Source of the DNA: Neurospora crassa OR74A
Taxonomy: Eukaryota > Ascomycota > Sordariomycetes > Sordariales > Sordariaceae
NCBI RefSeq assembly: GCF_000182925.2
Contig: NC_026503.1
Coordinates: 2,356,001-2,420,000 of the forward strand
DNA: 64,000 bases
Direction: 5' to 3'
The first letter of the stretch is position 1, and each line of letters starts with the position of its first letter. Under the pieces are notes generated by a model. It was not told the DNA's origin, made no database searches, and saw only the letters and a list, made by a program, of their open reading frames with translations. Shown here one piece after another: positions 50,602-62,510 of this stretch. Both the position numbers and the translations under genes were made by a program.

Positions 50602-53600
50602 CGAAGAAAGGGGACATGACCGGCAAACAATCTCCCAGGGGAGAGCAAATGGGAATCAAGTTCGACGGACTTTGAATCAACCCCTCTCACATGCCAGGCG
50701 GGTAGACGAACGTGGCTTGAACTCAGGCTGGCCTGGTTGGCTATCCTGTACACTACAGCCTCAGGACACTAACGCCACAGGAAGATCAATGTCTAGTGAA
50801 CCAATACCGTTATCTGACACTTTGGAGACCCAGCAGTTTGTTTTCTCCGCTTGGGTGTGTCGGATCCTTCGTCGGGCATAACTACCTTGAGAGGGCTGAA
50901 CAGACTAACGGCAACCCGGCATTCTTCACAGCCGCCATGCCATTAGCTTAAAGCACCAGGAACAAATTTCGCTAGTTACCTCTCTGCTTGGTAGTTAACG
51001 TGAATCCTATTGCAGATAGGGCTTCGATTGAAGCTCAGGTCCCTTCGTGCTTTTTCTGGCGTACGTGGTGGAGTTCTCGGGAAATCCTCTCCAGGTTTGG
51101 GTCGGGCCATGTTACCACTCGGTAGCGGCTAGTACAACTGATATCTGACCCCGGGTAGCTTATCCAGGCAACTAGTATTGTCATTGGTGGTTTTTTACAC
51201 TAGTGGGTAACAGTGACGAGAAAAGACAATTTCCGAGGTCGGCCCATTGGATATAACAGTTTAGAGGTTGGACGCGGTTCATTGTCGTACATACATTGCA
51301 CATATTTTGACTTTTTTTCTTCCTGCTCAGCCTTGCAGTCCTGTCGCTGGGGAACATGCGTATCATCTGATCTACTTTCCATCTTGGTCTCATCGTTGAC
51401 TAAATCTCATCCGCCAAGTACTCTCGCCTGTATCTGGAGCCCAGATGGCCCGTGCGAGCTCAGAAAGGTGATCGTCGCAGCACTGAGCGCATGGGCCACA
51501 TCAAGATCCAAAAGGCCTGATGCCCTAGAGCGGGGAAGTGAATCAGATCTTGTGGTCAGCACGTTTCGACTTCAGACCTGTTGTATAGATCCGATCAAGG
51601 GCGCCGAAAACAATTCGACTGTGTGTCACTCATCACAATGCCTGGAACGCAGGTATGTATTGCAATGGTCGTCGTTGCGGATAAATGCATGCGACTATAA
51701 CCCCCATTCTTACCCTACCTACCTATCGCTTCTGCACCACCTACATAAACTATCACAGAAGCGCCAAAGTGCCGGCGCTGCTACCTCGCCGTTGCAGCAT
51801 GCGAAAGAAGCCTGTGCACTCACCGCCTCCCGCTTTTGCTACTTCTGTATCCCTGGTATGTATGGACAAGAGTGTAGAAAAATATCAACTTGCGCTCAAG
51901 TCCCTTGTCCCCGCTCGCTATACCTCGGGGTTCGACAAGGCCCCCCCTCGTTCATAGATGCTATCTCGCCGTTGGACGGAATGTATTGTGAATGCGCCTT
52001 GGACAAAGGTAGGCGCGCAAGATGGTTACATCTCGTTCTTGACCGTGGTCAAATCTCGGCTTCCATTGGTCACCATTCCCGCCTCATCTCAAACCCATGG
52101 CTCCGCGTGGGTGATGAAGGCGCAAGCAAATGGACGAGATCGGCCATGGTGTTTGCTGGATCATGCCGAACCCACTGAAACCTTGGAGGGATTCCAGAAC
52201 CGGGATCAGATTTTCCTTTTTTTCGCTTGATCTCTGACAACAGTCTGTTCGGAATCGGATCCTGGACTTGAGTGTCATTCATCAACAGCCAAACTGTTGC
52301 TCCCTTGGCATGTTAGACATGCTGAGACGCCCATGTGGTCAAATGATTTTCGAATTACAACCCCGCGCCACTCTTAGCTGCCCGGTGCCGATGATCTCTT
52401 GTATGTAGCAAGAAGCTTCGTCGACATGACAGACTTGCATCGGCTCCGACGGCAGTACCTACGGCACTAAGTGTACGGCAACAGCACGTACGGCCCACAA
52501 GCAGCCCTCTTCAAGCGTCAAGGCGAATGGGCTTCTCCAATGGAAGCTGGTGATTTTATCACGGTCTGGCTCTGCCCAACAGCAGCAGGGCCCTGACAAT
52601 CTCCTGGCTTTTGCAACCTTGTCAATCTCATAGAGCGCCATGCTCTTCAGATTAATTAGCGGCTCAGGTCGAAAGAGTGGATCTTTGGGAGTTCTTGGGA
52701 AGCATTCAACCTCTCGGAGTAAGACCACAATGACGTACATACGGCACTTGTCCCTTCAAAACCCACTGGTGCACTTGGGTCGTAACAGTGAAGTAAGTAC
52801 CCTAGCCGTAGTAGTAGTGGCAGTATCTAGATGTGTGTGTGTTTTTTTCTTCTTTTTGTTTGCTGTTGTTTCCTTCCAATTCCTCCAATCTTCCATCAAG
52901 AGAGAATCGCCCAAGTTCCGGCAGATCCTCCGAGGCCTATCATACATGGCTGGCGCGGCTGGGAGCTGGGAAGCCGGGAGCTCCCAGGCCATAAAAACGT
53001 CTGCGAGGGCGCCAAGGGCGGCTGATTCCTCAAGTCATGATGGGGATTGCGCAACAAGCAAGGATTCCCAGCACATGGGGCTCCAGAGTCATTCAATGTC
53101 CTCCTCCGTCCTCCGTTTTGTTCTCGCTCGCGACTGAATGGACACTGGACATTCGCTGGACTGATCAATGGAGACAATCCTCATCTGATTCGATCCGGAT
53201 TTTGCTCTTTCCTCCTCGTCAGTCGCCCTGGAAAACCAAGACGAACGAACGGTATCACGCGCCCGAGCAAAAGCACCCCACTTTTTTTGCGTAGATGCAC
53301 CTTGACGGCCGGCATGGACTTTTCTTCAACACCCGTCCGAAACCACCCTTCCCTTGCTTCATTTTCTGTTACCCCGTGGGAAAAATCTCTTCCTTCGTTC
53401 GCTCGGCGGATCTGGACGGACAGCCTCCCCTTTGTTGATTTTGCTTGTTTTCCCTCTCTCTGCCCCCCGCTTCCTCTCCTCCCTGCGCCCCAGCCCCCAC
53501 ACTCACGCACACGGCTGGAGTCTCAGTGGCTTATGATACGCCAATTCGAACCTGCTCACCGCTCAAATCGCTAGATGTACACTATGCCATAGATATGGTG

Positions 53601-56600
53601 AAAGAGGGTGGTGGGAATGTCTCGTCCCGAATGCGCATCATCCCATGTGTGAGGGTGTAAAGAGCATGACAGAGGATGGCGGTTGGTGAGTATGGGTGCC
53701 AGCATCGCATCTGGATGTTCTGCGAAGTGTGTGCAGGAAGACAATGCGAGTGGGTTTCTTTTCCCTTTTGCTTTGTGGGTGAGGCCTTTCTTGCATTGAG
53801 CTAGCACCCTTTTGGTTAATGCAACTTGAGGGTGCACGAACCACCCGGTGTATGTAGCGGGCTCCGGGGTCATGGGAGAGGCTCAAACTTCGTTCCGTCT
53901 TCTTTTTTTTCCGGTTCTGTCGTCCAGTATTCCATTCCTCTTGTCTTTCTAGGAGTTGTCTGACATGCCCAGTTTCTGTGAAGCGTACCTATGGTTCATA
54001 TTGTAATTTGCCAGACTTACAGTTGAACCGATACCGACAGAACCTAGAGTATTGCGACACGAATGGATACTACGTAGGCTCTATGTGGGATCTATAGACC
54101 CTCGCTCGCCTCGTTAGCGATCATTTGGTTCAAGTTTCAACAGCGCTATCAAAATCTGCCGGACAAGGCTGTCCCTTGATACATGAACGCAACGACCTCT
54201 TTGGCTCGCATACACATGGCCATATGTATCGGACGATAGGGTTCTAGAGGATGGTAGTTGAGGCTCTATAGCCTTCTCGTCGTCGCCGCGGGACAAAGAC
54301 AACAGAGTGCCAAGAATCCGTCACAAACAACGCATATCACACAATACGCCCATAATGGACAGCCTTTCCTTGGATTCCACTCCCATAACGTACGATTACC
54401 GGGAGTAGCTGGCACCATGCCATCATCTTCTTTGTCAAGACAACACATGCCTACATCGACCGTTGACATGGGACCGCAGGCTGAAGTGAGGTAAGGCAAG
54501 GTAAGGGTGCTCACCCTAAACCGAAGATGACGCTGTCTCGCTTCTTCCCGCACCCTTTCCGCCATTGATATTGCCAAGGGACAAAGACTCACGTTTCACA
54601 ATGGAGAGGATATCGCCGGTATCACGGAAAGCAACCATGAATAGGAAAATACCGGCTTGCCGAAGTCGGGGGATCCCTTTCGGTTTGATATGGGACGTGG
54701 GACGCCGGCAAGGCAACACTCACGTCGGCACTGTACGACAAAGTGAAGAAAGAGTTATACGGAGCGTAGATACAGGCTTACACTTACACACAACTCACCT
54801 TCCCATATGACACTTCATTCTAGATTACGCACACAAGGCTGTACTGTTGCAATACCTAACTAGTGAGATATCGCCTTGTGTTGGTTGCGTACCTAACTTC
54901 AAGTCTGGAAGTAACGATATTCTGAACGAGAAATTCAAACTCCGGAGTCCTATCCTGCTTCATCTTTGTCAGTCGTCATCAACAAAATCATCCGAAGTTA
55001 CCGGGCACTCCAACAACAATATATTTCTTTCACCCGCGTGTCCGAAGAAGGTTCAAAGTAGCACCAAGAGACTTGCGGCGCAAAGTCGGCAGATCAAACA
55101 TCTTGAAATACATGCTAATCCCAGGTAGATTTACAAAGCTTCTTCTGACATCACCGACATATGCGGGGCAACGGTCTGATAATGAACCGAGTATGGTCTC
55201 ATCTCATTGCATCTCGTCTCATCTTATCCTGCTAACTGTTGTGGTTTGGTTTTCGGTCTTATGTCACTGGCTTGATGTGTCCCCGGTCGGATGGCTTGAC
55301 CTTGAAGCTTCACACATAGGGGTATCCCAGGTAGGTGTATGGCAGAAACTTATGCACCGACTAAATTGCATGTCGTGACTTGTGTCACAGCTTGTTACAC
55401 CTGATGACTCTGTTGTAGGGTTCTGAAAATCCTGCAGGTAAGTATGTCCTTTCTTGTGCGTCTACTTCTATTCTCTGCGGGCTTCTAGGTCTCATTTGTA
55501 GGTGGACGTTGGCTCTTACCGACACCTGAACCCGGAAACTTTCTGGAAAAGTTAACGAATTTTACTCTGATTGAAAGAACAGCGAGGATTACATCAGATA
55601 ACTTTGCTTCGTTACTCGTTAGTGTATGCAATCTTAACCTAGCCAAGTATAGACTTCATCGAAAGCTGTGCCTTACAACCCTTGATGCCATATACTTAGG
55701 TATCTCCTCAATTCACAACTTAGGCTGTGTTTGATCTAATTTGATCTGGTACGGTTTTCGTGCAAAAAAGGGCCATGTGCGATGTTTCCAATACTCGGAA
55801 AGGCGGCCACGTCATCAAGTATCCGTGTCCAGAGAGAAGTTGGAACTCGCCTTGGGAATATCGAATTGAGTTTAGTTGGGTTGAGTTGAGTCGAGCTACC
55901 CAGTTGAGTGAACTGAGCTTTTTCAAGCGCTATACGAAAGCCGTACGAGAACAAACGCAGCCTTAGGTGTAAATGGAAAAGATGAACCGTTTCCAAGTCA
56001 TTTGTTATCCACGAGTGTCTAAGACAAGCCGCGCGGCCCATGGTCTTGAAGTTGTTTCAATCGAGTTGTACATGGGGGTTCGGTCAGACCAAGTTTGAAC
56101 TTTGAAGCCTCGCGAAGCGGATGGTTACCGTTTCCAGTTCCAGATCTGGAGAAGATTCAAAGATGCGGAGACATGAGACTTATTCAGATTATTCTTGGAT
56201 GTAAGTGAGCGGAGGATCTAGGAAGGGCTTGGACCTAAAGTGGAAGATTGAGGGCTTTGAAAGTCCCAGGATTGAGGATCCAGAGCTACTCACAACAGGA
56301 CATTGAAGCCTTTTGCAATTTCCCACAGTTGAACTTGGACTCATCTTTCGGGTCGTTTCAACCGTGCAGAATGCTCATCAACGCATTTGGCTCATATTCA
56401 AGAATCAAAGATATAGAGGCCATGACGCCGAACACGGTTCTCCCCTTCGTTGCCTTCCTCCCCTCACTCACTTTAACGTCCCCGCATATTCATACCACAT
56501 ATCCCATGGTCTCCATCACACAAATTCAGAAAGCTTTTCAGGTACATGTATGTCCTCCCAATATTTGCCCCATCAGGCCAACTGATTACGGATTGAGGCA

Positions 56601-57997
56601 AACCGGCCAAGGTAGGTATCAAAGATCTTCATCGAGGGTCCTGGGTGCCCGACCCGAAGATAGCCTGGAGACTAGACGTCGGTAAATTGGTCTTGGAATA
56701 TTAAACAACGATATGGTCAGTGCTTGATTGGACAAGATGGGTATATGGGAAAAAGAGAGGCGAGGAGGTAGAAGTAAAAGCGGGGGTGTGATTGGAGATG
56801 TAGGAGGCATGAGTATAACCTCATATGAGACGAGTGGATGTATTGGGATATGTGATTGCGGACCAGACCATGTGATGATAGGTGTAGTAGACGTGGTGGG
56901 CCTATATAGCAATCATTGGGAATTCATCGTGGGGTGGGAAATGTTCACTCGGCTTATACCAGGAAATGGCTTTAGCGTTCAATCTCCCCTAGGGGTACGA
57001 ATGCTTTTGGTACACGCCGCAGGTGTTTTCGGACTGAGTGCCCCAATGTGGTTTCAAACAGGATCCATTACCATTCATCCAGTAAGGCTCTTTATGGCTC
57101 TTTACGAAGGTCCTGGTGGTATGGACACCTCTACCGTATTGAGATAGTAAGTTCAGATAATTCGAGGCTCGAGTGTCTTTTGTGGGAAAGAATTAATCTG
57201 TCAAGTGTCTCTATTTTGAATACATGATGAGTTGATGGATGGTCTCGAACGAGATGAGGCCTACACTATATGCACATAGTGTGGTTCAATCTCAGCCTCC
57301 TCCAGAAGGCTCTAGTGGCAGACCTTGAGAGAAATGATTAAAAAAGCTGGTTCTTTCTTCTACGGAGGTCTATCACTTATGTGCCATGAAGTCTTCCAGT
57401 GTACTTGGCGGCCAGAAAAACTTATAGCCCAAGATACAATATACCTTACCGCTGTGTGACAGAGGCCTGGCTTATGATGTTGATCAACATCGAGTTCGAA
57501 CTGAATCATTTTCCTCCCGTACCTCGAGTTTTTGACGGATGACCTGTGAAGATCAGGTCACAGTGTACCTGCTCATGAACAGGAGCTGCATGGCGGTTGG
57601 ACGTACGAGCTGATCAAATGACCGAAACATGGCCTGGCAAATCCCTCCATACGAGCGGAGAACTTTACCGTCGAGCACAGAGCTCATGGGCTAAAGGCAC
57701 GCCAACCATAACGCAATCATGTCTCGGTTATTCGAGCGGTTGAAACGCGACTAAAAAATGCCCAGGATGTCCGCACATAAGCGCATGTTGTCCTCCCGAA
57801 CATTAAGAGTAGAGAACCTAGATCATGAAGCCATAAAAGTGGAAGTCTAGTGCTAACAAGTTACTCCATACAATCCAATACCAACATATGTCAAGCAAGT
57901 AAACCCCATGTGCATTATGTGCATTTTATTCCCTCTCTATAAAAGGCAATTGAGGGAGCGCAGGATGAAAAAGAATGAACAGATCATTAAGTTTTTT

Positions 57998-59382
57998 TTA
58001 GGCACGTACAAGCTTGTCAGGCTCCTGTTCCAAAACAAGCTTCATCTTCTGAAGGAAGGCCTGGGCCCTCTTCTCTTCCGACTTGGGTACCTGAAGGCTG
58101 AAGACGTTGGGTCCAGAAGTGGTCAATCCGGGGGCGGCGGACTTGCTCTGAGCAGAAGCAGCAACGCGCGTGGAGGGAGCGGCGAGAATATCGATGATAT
58201 CAGCCTTGCGAGCTGCCCGCTGAGGGGCCACGAAGGAGCCGAACGTGGGAGTATAGGAGCCGCGAGATTCCTTGCGAGTGACCTTGTCAAGACCGAGAAC
58301 CTGGTTGAAGAGCTCATCGGCAGTAGGCTGGTAGTTTGCGGGAAGGGGTAGCTTCTGGTTGGCGATCTCGGTGGCACGGGTAATGAAGGTTGAAAGAGGG
58401 AGGAAGACGCCGATGGTTTTGTGAAGCTTGTTCTGAACATCGATGGCGGCGGACAGAGAAATAGGCGCGGTGACAACAGCTACGGGAGGAGGAGCGGGAG
58501 CATCCAGCTTCTTGGACTGAGCCTTCTCGGTAGTGGCCTTGACAGCCTCGGTGCTCTTGGCAACCTTGATGTTGCTAAGGTCGAGGTGCGACTGCTTCTC
58601 GAACCTCTCGGAGACGGTGGACGGCGTCTGGGCGTTAATCTTACCAAGGTAAGCAAGAACGTCACCCTTGAGCAGACGGCCGCCGGGGCCGGTTGGGGTG
58701 ATATCCTTAACGGCAGCGGCGTCAATGCCGTTGACCTTGAGGAGATGGGCGACGGAAGGATAGTGGGGGTATTGCCTCTTCGGAGGCTTGGGAGCCGACT
58801 TGGACGAAGCATTCTGAGGAGCGGATTCGGGGACGGCAACGTTAGACTGGTCCGCGGTGGTCGGTGGGGGAGGTGCCGAGGGTGCTGACTCGGCTGGCTT
58901 GGACTGTGGGGCTGCGTCGGCTGGGATCTCGAGAGAGCTAATGTCATCTCCTTCCTCCGCAATAACAGCTATCCGGGCGCCGACAGCAACACCCTTGGCG
59001 CCATCGTTCTTCATGATCTTGACCATGACACCGTCATCCTGCGCCTCAACGTCCATAGTGGCCTTGTCGGTCTCGATTTCCAACAACACGTCACCGGCAG
59101 AGAACTTGTCGCCCTCCTTCACCCTCCAGGTCGCGATATTGCCCTCCGTCATTGTCGGCGACAGAGCGGGCATGGTAAAGTTTTGGGCGGCGAGAGCGGC
59201 GGCAGAGGTACGGAAACCTGTTTACATGGCATGTTGCTCCAAGTCAGCAAGTGATGACCTTCTAGGCACCTAAAGCGGGCATCATGTTGACGGGCAGGTG
59301 ACGGGAGCCGAGAGAACCGACCTCTGACGGAGCGCCCTGCCATTCTGGCAGAGATGCGACAAGCTGCTGTTAGCGAAGCCAT
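57998..59382 (-). CDS. pdx1: Pyruvate dehydrogenase complex E3-binding protein (protein X), mitochondrial
   Basis: Two exons, 59382-59322 and 59217-57998, joined as RSVRG|FRTSAAAL, give 426 aa. Protein X tethers dihydrolipoamide dehydrogenase (E3) to the E2 core of the mitochondrial pyruvate dehydrogenase complex. Residues 1-30 (MASLTAACRISARMAGRSVR) form an Arg-rich, acid-free mitochondrial presequence. A lipoyl domain follows (MPALSPTMTEGNIATWRVKE), with the lipoylated Lys in ETDKA at about residue 72. After an Ala/Pro linker comes the peripheral subunit-binding domain (YPSVAHLLKVNGID...GPGGRLLKGDVLAYL), about residues 169-215. The C-terminal 200 residues do not show the E2 catalytic HxxxDG motif, which separates it from E2 itself. 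The donor GTCGGTT is non-consensus, but it is the only one that keeps frame with the clear AAACAG acceptor. Confidence 0.92.
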
Positions 59383-59835
59383 GGCGGATGATTATGTGGT
59401 GTTGTCGCAACGAAGACGTGAAATGCCTGGTCAACGTGGATATCGCGATAGGGCTATGGTGGTTTCCAGCAAGGAAATCGAGAATGGGGTTCGTGGTTGC
59501 TGCTTGCTGGGGATCTCCAATTGAGCCTTATGCTTGACGTATGTCAAACGAGTCAGGTTCAATGCTAAATTCCACCGCGAGGTCGACGGGATGGGCAGCG
59601 GGCAGTGGATCTTTTTGTCTTCCTGTCAAGAAGTCTGGCTGCGGACCCGGCGGCGACAGAAAACGGACGGGAACCAACCCAGAAAAAGCTGTCGCCAGCT
59701 TGTGGATGCTGATGAGGGTCGATGAGCGACATGTTGGGGAAACGACCGTGGGAAGCTTGGACCACCCTCCAAATCCTCCGATGAACCCCCGCGACCGCCC
59801 CATGTCCCCAAACCTCTTTGGGCAACGAACCTCTC

Positions 59836-59859
59836 TTTTTTTTTTTTTTTTTTTTTTTT
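59836..59859 (+). repeat. Poly-T tract, 24 T
   Basis: An uninterrupted T run about 450 bp upstream of the PDX1 start codon. Poly(dA:dT) tracts often exclude nucleosomes in fungal promoters, so a promoter role is possible. Confidence 0.9.
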
Positions 59860-60153
59860 GGGCGACGTCTTCACCACACATCACTGGCGTGCAGCACCCG
59901 AGCAGCTGTCTCTGCGCAGGACGCGCGCTACAGTCAAAACTGGAGCCAAATTTCAATGGAAGTTGCCCGGGGTTGTCATCATCCTCGCGCTACTGTAGTG
60001 TAGAGTCAGCAAGGATTGGGGACATCCATGTCCTCCCCCGTCAGCCCGTCTTCGGGCATGGTGATTAGGGGCATTAGACTGGTCCGTGCATACTCCACTT
60101 TCCTTAAGCCGAAGGTATCAAAAGTCACCCGTATAATTACCGTAATTACAGAA

Positions 60154-60185
60154 CATATGGCCGGCATATGGTTGACATATGTCAA
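60154..60185. promoter_or_regulatory. CATATG cluster with a 14-bp palindrome
   Basis: Three CATATG hexamers lie at 60154, 60165 and 60176. The last is the centre of TTGACATATGTCAA, a perfect 14-bp palindrome at 60172-60185. The regular 11-bp spacing, about one helical turn, is what a dimeric DNA-binding protein would favour. The binding protein is not known to me. Confidence 0.5.
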
Positions 60186-60243
60186 TATTAACGATTCACA
60201 TTCACATGCGGGGGCCTCTCACCGGCCCCCTGCACCCCCGGAG

Positions 60244-60329
60244 CTAACCCTAACCCTAACTAACCCTAACTAACCCTAACTAACCCTAACTAACCCTAAC
60301 TAACCCTAACTAACCCTAACTAACCCTAA
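60244..60329. repeat. Interstitial telomere-like repeat array
   Basis: Two CTAACC units are followed by about eight copies of the 10-mer TAACCCTAAC, that is TTAGGG plus TTAG on the other strand. TTAGGG is the telomere unit of Neurospora and most filamentous fungi. The array ends near 60330 and lies 0.5 kb upstream of the next start codon. It is an internal copy, because protein-coding genes lie on both sides. Confidence 0.93.
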
Positions 60330-60837
60330 TACTAATTGGTAATTTGCAAAGAAGTCGGGTATTGACGGCTGTTCGCGGACGTAATTACAAGCTGGTATGG
60401 AGAAGGTACCAAAAGCGACTTGGCACGTGATCAGACCCATATTTTCTAATGCCCCCATTCACCGTCCCCCCCGTCTTCGGCCTCCAAATTCTCCCCTGCA
60501 GCCAAGAACCGGTCCCCACCAGCGGAGCTCCATTGCGGACCGAGTTCCTGAGGGGAATCCGCTAAAATATTCGAGACCTGGGAGCGGGGCCGGGTCCGAA
60601 GATAACCTGACGAACGGTTTTGTAGTGTACGTACAAGCCCCGAAACGCAACGAAACGGCAGCAGGTGGCCGGGCCGCACCGTGATCCAGTTTCCCTCCCC
60701 TCCCCGCCGTCAACTGACAAGGACCCGGACCGGAGCCGCTCGCCCTCAAATCCACATAAACTCCGTTGCCGATCTCCGTCCCCCGGCAGCTACCCCGGCG
60801 CCGTACAGAACTACCGCCCGTCATCCAACACAGCACC

Positions 60838-61938
60838 ATGGCTTCCATTTCCAGTAGGCTCAGCAGCCAGTTCGTCCTGCTTGCACACCGCACGGCGCCA
60901 TGTGCCAGGACTGCATCTCAAGCTTCGGTAACACGTTTCGTCCTGGTCTTCGGTTCCGGTTCCGGCTCCGGCTTCCGCACCGCCCAAACGGCACGCTTCT
61001 TTGCCTCCAAGGCTAAGAAGGTAGCAAAGAAGCCGACCTCATCATCCACTGTCATCACTACCGTAACCGCTCCTCCCACTGTGGTCCCCGCCTCATATGC
61101 CGAACAGCTAGCGAAGAAGGGCCGGACCCTCCTCTACGAGGCTCACTCGCACGCCTGGTTCCGCTTCGCCAGCTTCACCACCGGCAGCTTCTGCATCGCC
61201 TACTCGCTCTACAACTACTGGAGCGTCCACCTCAACCCTCCGGCGGACCTGTCCACCTGGGTCCCCTATGCCTACGGCGTCATCTGCGCCATGACCATTG
61301 GCATGGGCGGCTACTTCTTCATGGGCTTGCGGCGCATCATCCGGCACATCGAGGCCGTGCCGGCCTCTCAGGTGGTCTCCCAGATCACCGATGGCGCAGC
61401 CTCGGCCTCCACCAAAAAGTCCAAGGCATGGGCTGAGCTCCTCACCAGCAAGCCCAAGGCCGTTCCCGTCACCACCCCTACCCCGATTTACCTCGAGGTC
61501 GCCTACAGCCGCGCCATCCCCTTCTTGCCCAACAAGAAGGAGTACTACCACCCTTCCGAGGTCGAGATGCCCTTCCGCATGCAGCTGCTGTGCGAGAAGC
61601 TGAACACCCTTAGCGCGCAGAAAAACGTGGGCAAGAATTTCCCTACCACCAAGACCGGACAGATCATTGCGGCGAGCAAGCAGAAGGCTGCCAGGGAGAA
61701 GGAGCGCAAGGAAAGGATGCAGCATCTGCTCACCCTGCCGTTCAGGGACGCGGCGAAAGTGTTTCGCGGGGCGTATGATGGCCTCAGGAGGTCGTTCTAC
61801 CGTGAGGGCTTTGCCAAGGTCTATCTGAGGGGCGTGGAGTATAAGTTGGATATGACTTCTGGATGGGCGCTGGATGATGGAAGGGCTATTGATCGGTTGG
61901 TCCATGTCAAGCCGAGTGCGAATATTAGCGCGTATTGA
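60838..61938 (+). CDS. Putative mitochondrial membrane protein, function unknown
   Basis: Single-exon gene of 366 aa, starting at the first ATG after a C-rich leader. Residues 1-70 are Ser/Arg/Ala-rich and free of acidic residues (MASISSRLSSQFVLLAHRTA and RFFASKAKKVAKKPT), fitting a mitochondrial presequence with cleavage near RFFAS. Two hydrophobic segments follow: about 120-137 (FTTGSFCIAYSLYNYWSV) and 142-165 (TWVPYAYGVICAMTIGMGGYFF). Next is a basic stretch GLRRIIRHIEAVPA. The rest is soluble, with YLEVAYSRAIPFLPNKKEYY, a Lys-rich helix near residue 285-300, and a C-terminal YLRGVEYKLDMTSGWALDDG block. I do not recognise the family; a small two-helix inner-membrane assembly factor is a guess. 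It is divergently transcribed from PDX1, which is also mitochondrial. Confidence 0.8.
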   Translation: MASISSRLSSQFVLLAHRTAPCARTASQASVTRFVLVFGSGSGSGFRTAQTARFFASKAKKVAKKPTSSSTVITTVTAPPTVVPASYAEQLAKKGRTLLYEAHSHAWFRFASFTTGSFCIAYSLYNYWSVHLNPPADLSTWVPYAYGVICAMTIGMGGYFFMGLRRIIRHIEAVPASQVVSQITDGAASASTKKSKAWAELLTSKPKAVPVTTPTPIYLEVAYSRAIPFLPNKKEYYHPSEVEMPFRMQLLCEKLNTLSAQKNVGKNFPTTKTGQIIAASKQKAAREKERKERMQHLLTLPFRDAAKVFRGAYDGLRRSFYREGFAKVYLRGVEYKLDMTSGWALDDGRAIDRLVHVKPSANISAY

Positions 61939-62510
61939 GCGGGCGTGCTTGGAAAGGTGAGCCGGGAGCGAAAGGAGTTGCGGTTGCGGTTAGGTATGCC
62001 CCCGTGACTCGTAGGACACGATATCGTTCTGTATAGACTACTGTAGCATCAACATATGTATAATAACACGCAGATGGTATGGAATCAAATAGACGAAGGA
62101 ATGGAAAGTTGAACTTCCAAGGATCAATACCTTGGGAGTGTGTCCAAAGCTGCTGACTCCAAGGCTTTGACGAAGGTAGGCAGCGTGTCTCGAGTCGCTT
62201 GCCCCTTCAAGTATTTGTTCATGAAGCCCAGATCAAAATGTTTTCAAGCTGGGGGCTATATGATTGGCAAACCACTAGCGAAGATTTGTACTCAAAAAGC
62301 AAATATTGTATGTAAAACTGTGCCCAAATGAATGGGTGTCGAGTTGTTCTTCCTTCCACCTTGGGTAGGCTGGAAGTTATCCATGCAGAAAGCAAACATA
62401 GGAGGGAAAAAAAGAAGGAACCGAACGCAGAAAGAAACTAATGATAATATGATGTTAAAGCTCAAGTAATTTGAATCATTTTGGTTCATGTGAAAAGAAA
62501 GCAAAAAACA
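61939..62510. other. Intergenic region before the tRNA gene
   Basis: 572 bp holding the 3' flank of the upstream gene and the downstream flank of the tRNA. An A6 string at about 62503-62508 (T6 on the minus strand) directly follows the tRNA and should serve as its Pol III terminator. No protein-coding gene is seen. Confidence 0.5.

Larger units (their letters stand above)
45845..57997. other. 12-kb gene-poor interval
   Basis: No coding gene can be supported between the LRR gene start and the PDX1 stop. Frames of up to about 320 codons exist but lack domains, overlap frames on the other strand and show no consistent splice pattern. The left 2 kb is GC-rich and probably the LRR gene promoter and leader. 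The middle holds many TACCTACC-type strings, GGTACC palindromes, a T28 tract at 50574-50601 and a pyrimidine-rich stretch at 53430-53510. The part from about 54000 to 57900 is A/T-richer, but I see no plain RIP-type degradation or transposon similarity. It could contain long non-coding transcripts or regulatory DNA. Confidence 0.5.
59383..60837. promoter_or_regulatory. Bidirectional promoter region, PDX1 / mitochondrial membrane protein
   Basis: 1455 bp between divergent start codons. It contains a T24 tract (59836-59859), an AT-rich block with three CATATG hexamers, and a telomere-like repeat array, each listed separately. No coding gene is supportable inside it. Confidence 0.6.

Noticed and set aside
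51213-52178. A 321-codon plus-strand frame in the gene-poor interval
   Set aside because: Composition looks random, with no domain or conserved motif, and the nominal start is not supported by any context. It is kept as non-coding.
56728-57147. A 139-codon frame with a hydrophobic centre
   Set aside because: One hydrophobic stretch is not enough. No signal peptide, partner exon or family resemblance is visible.
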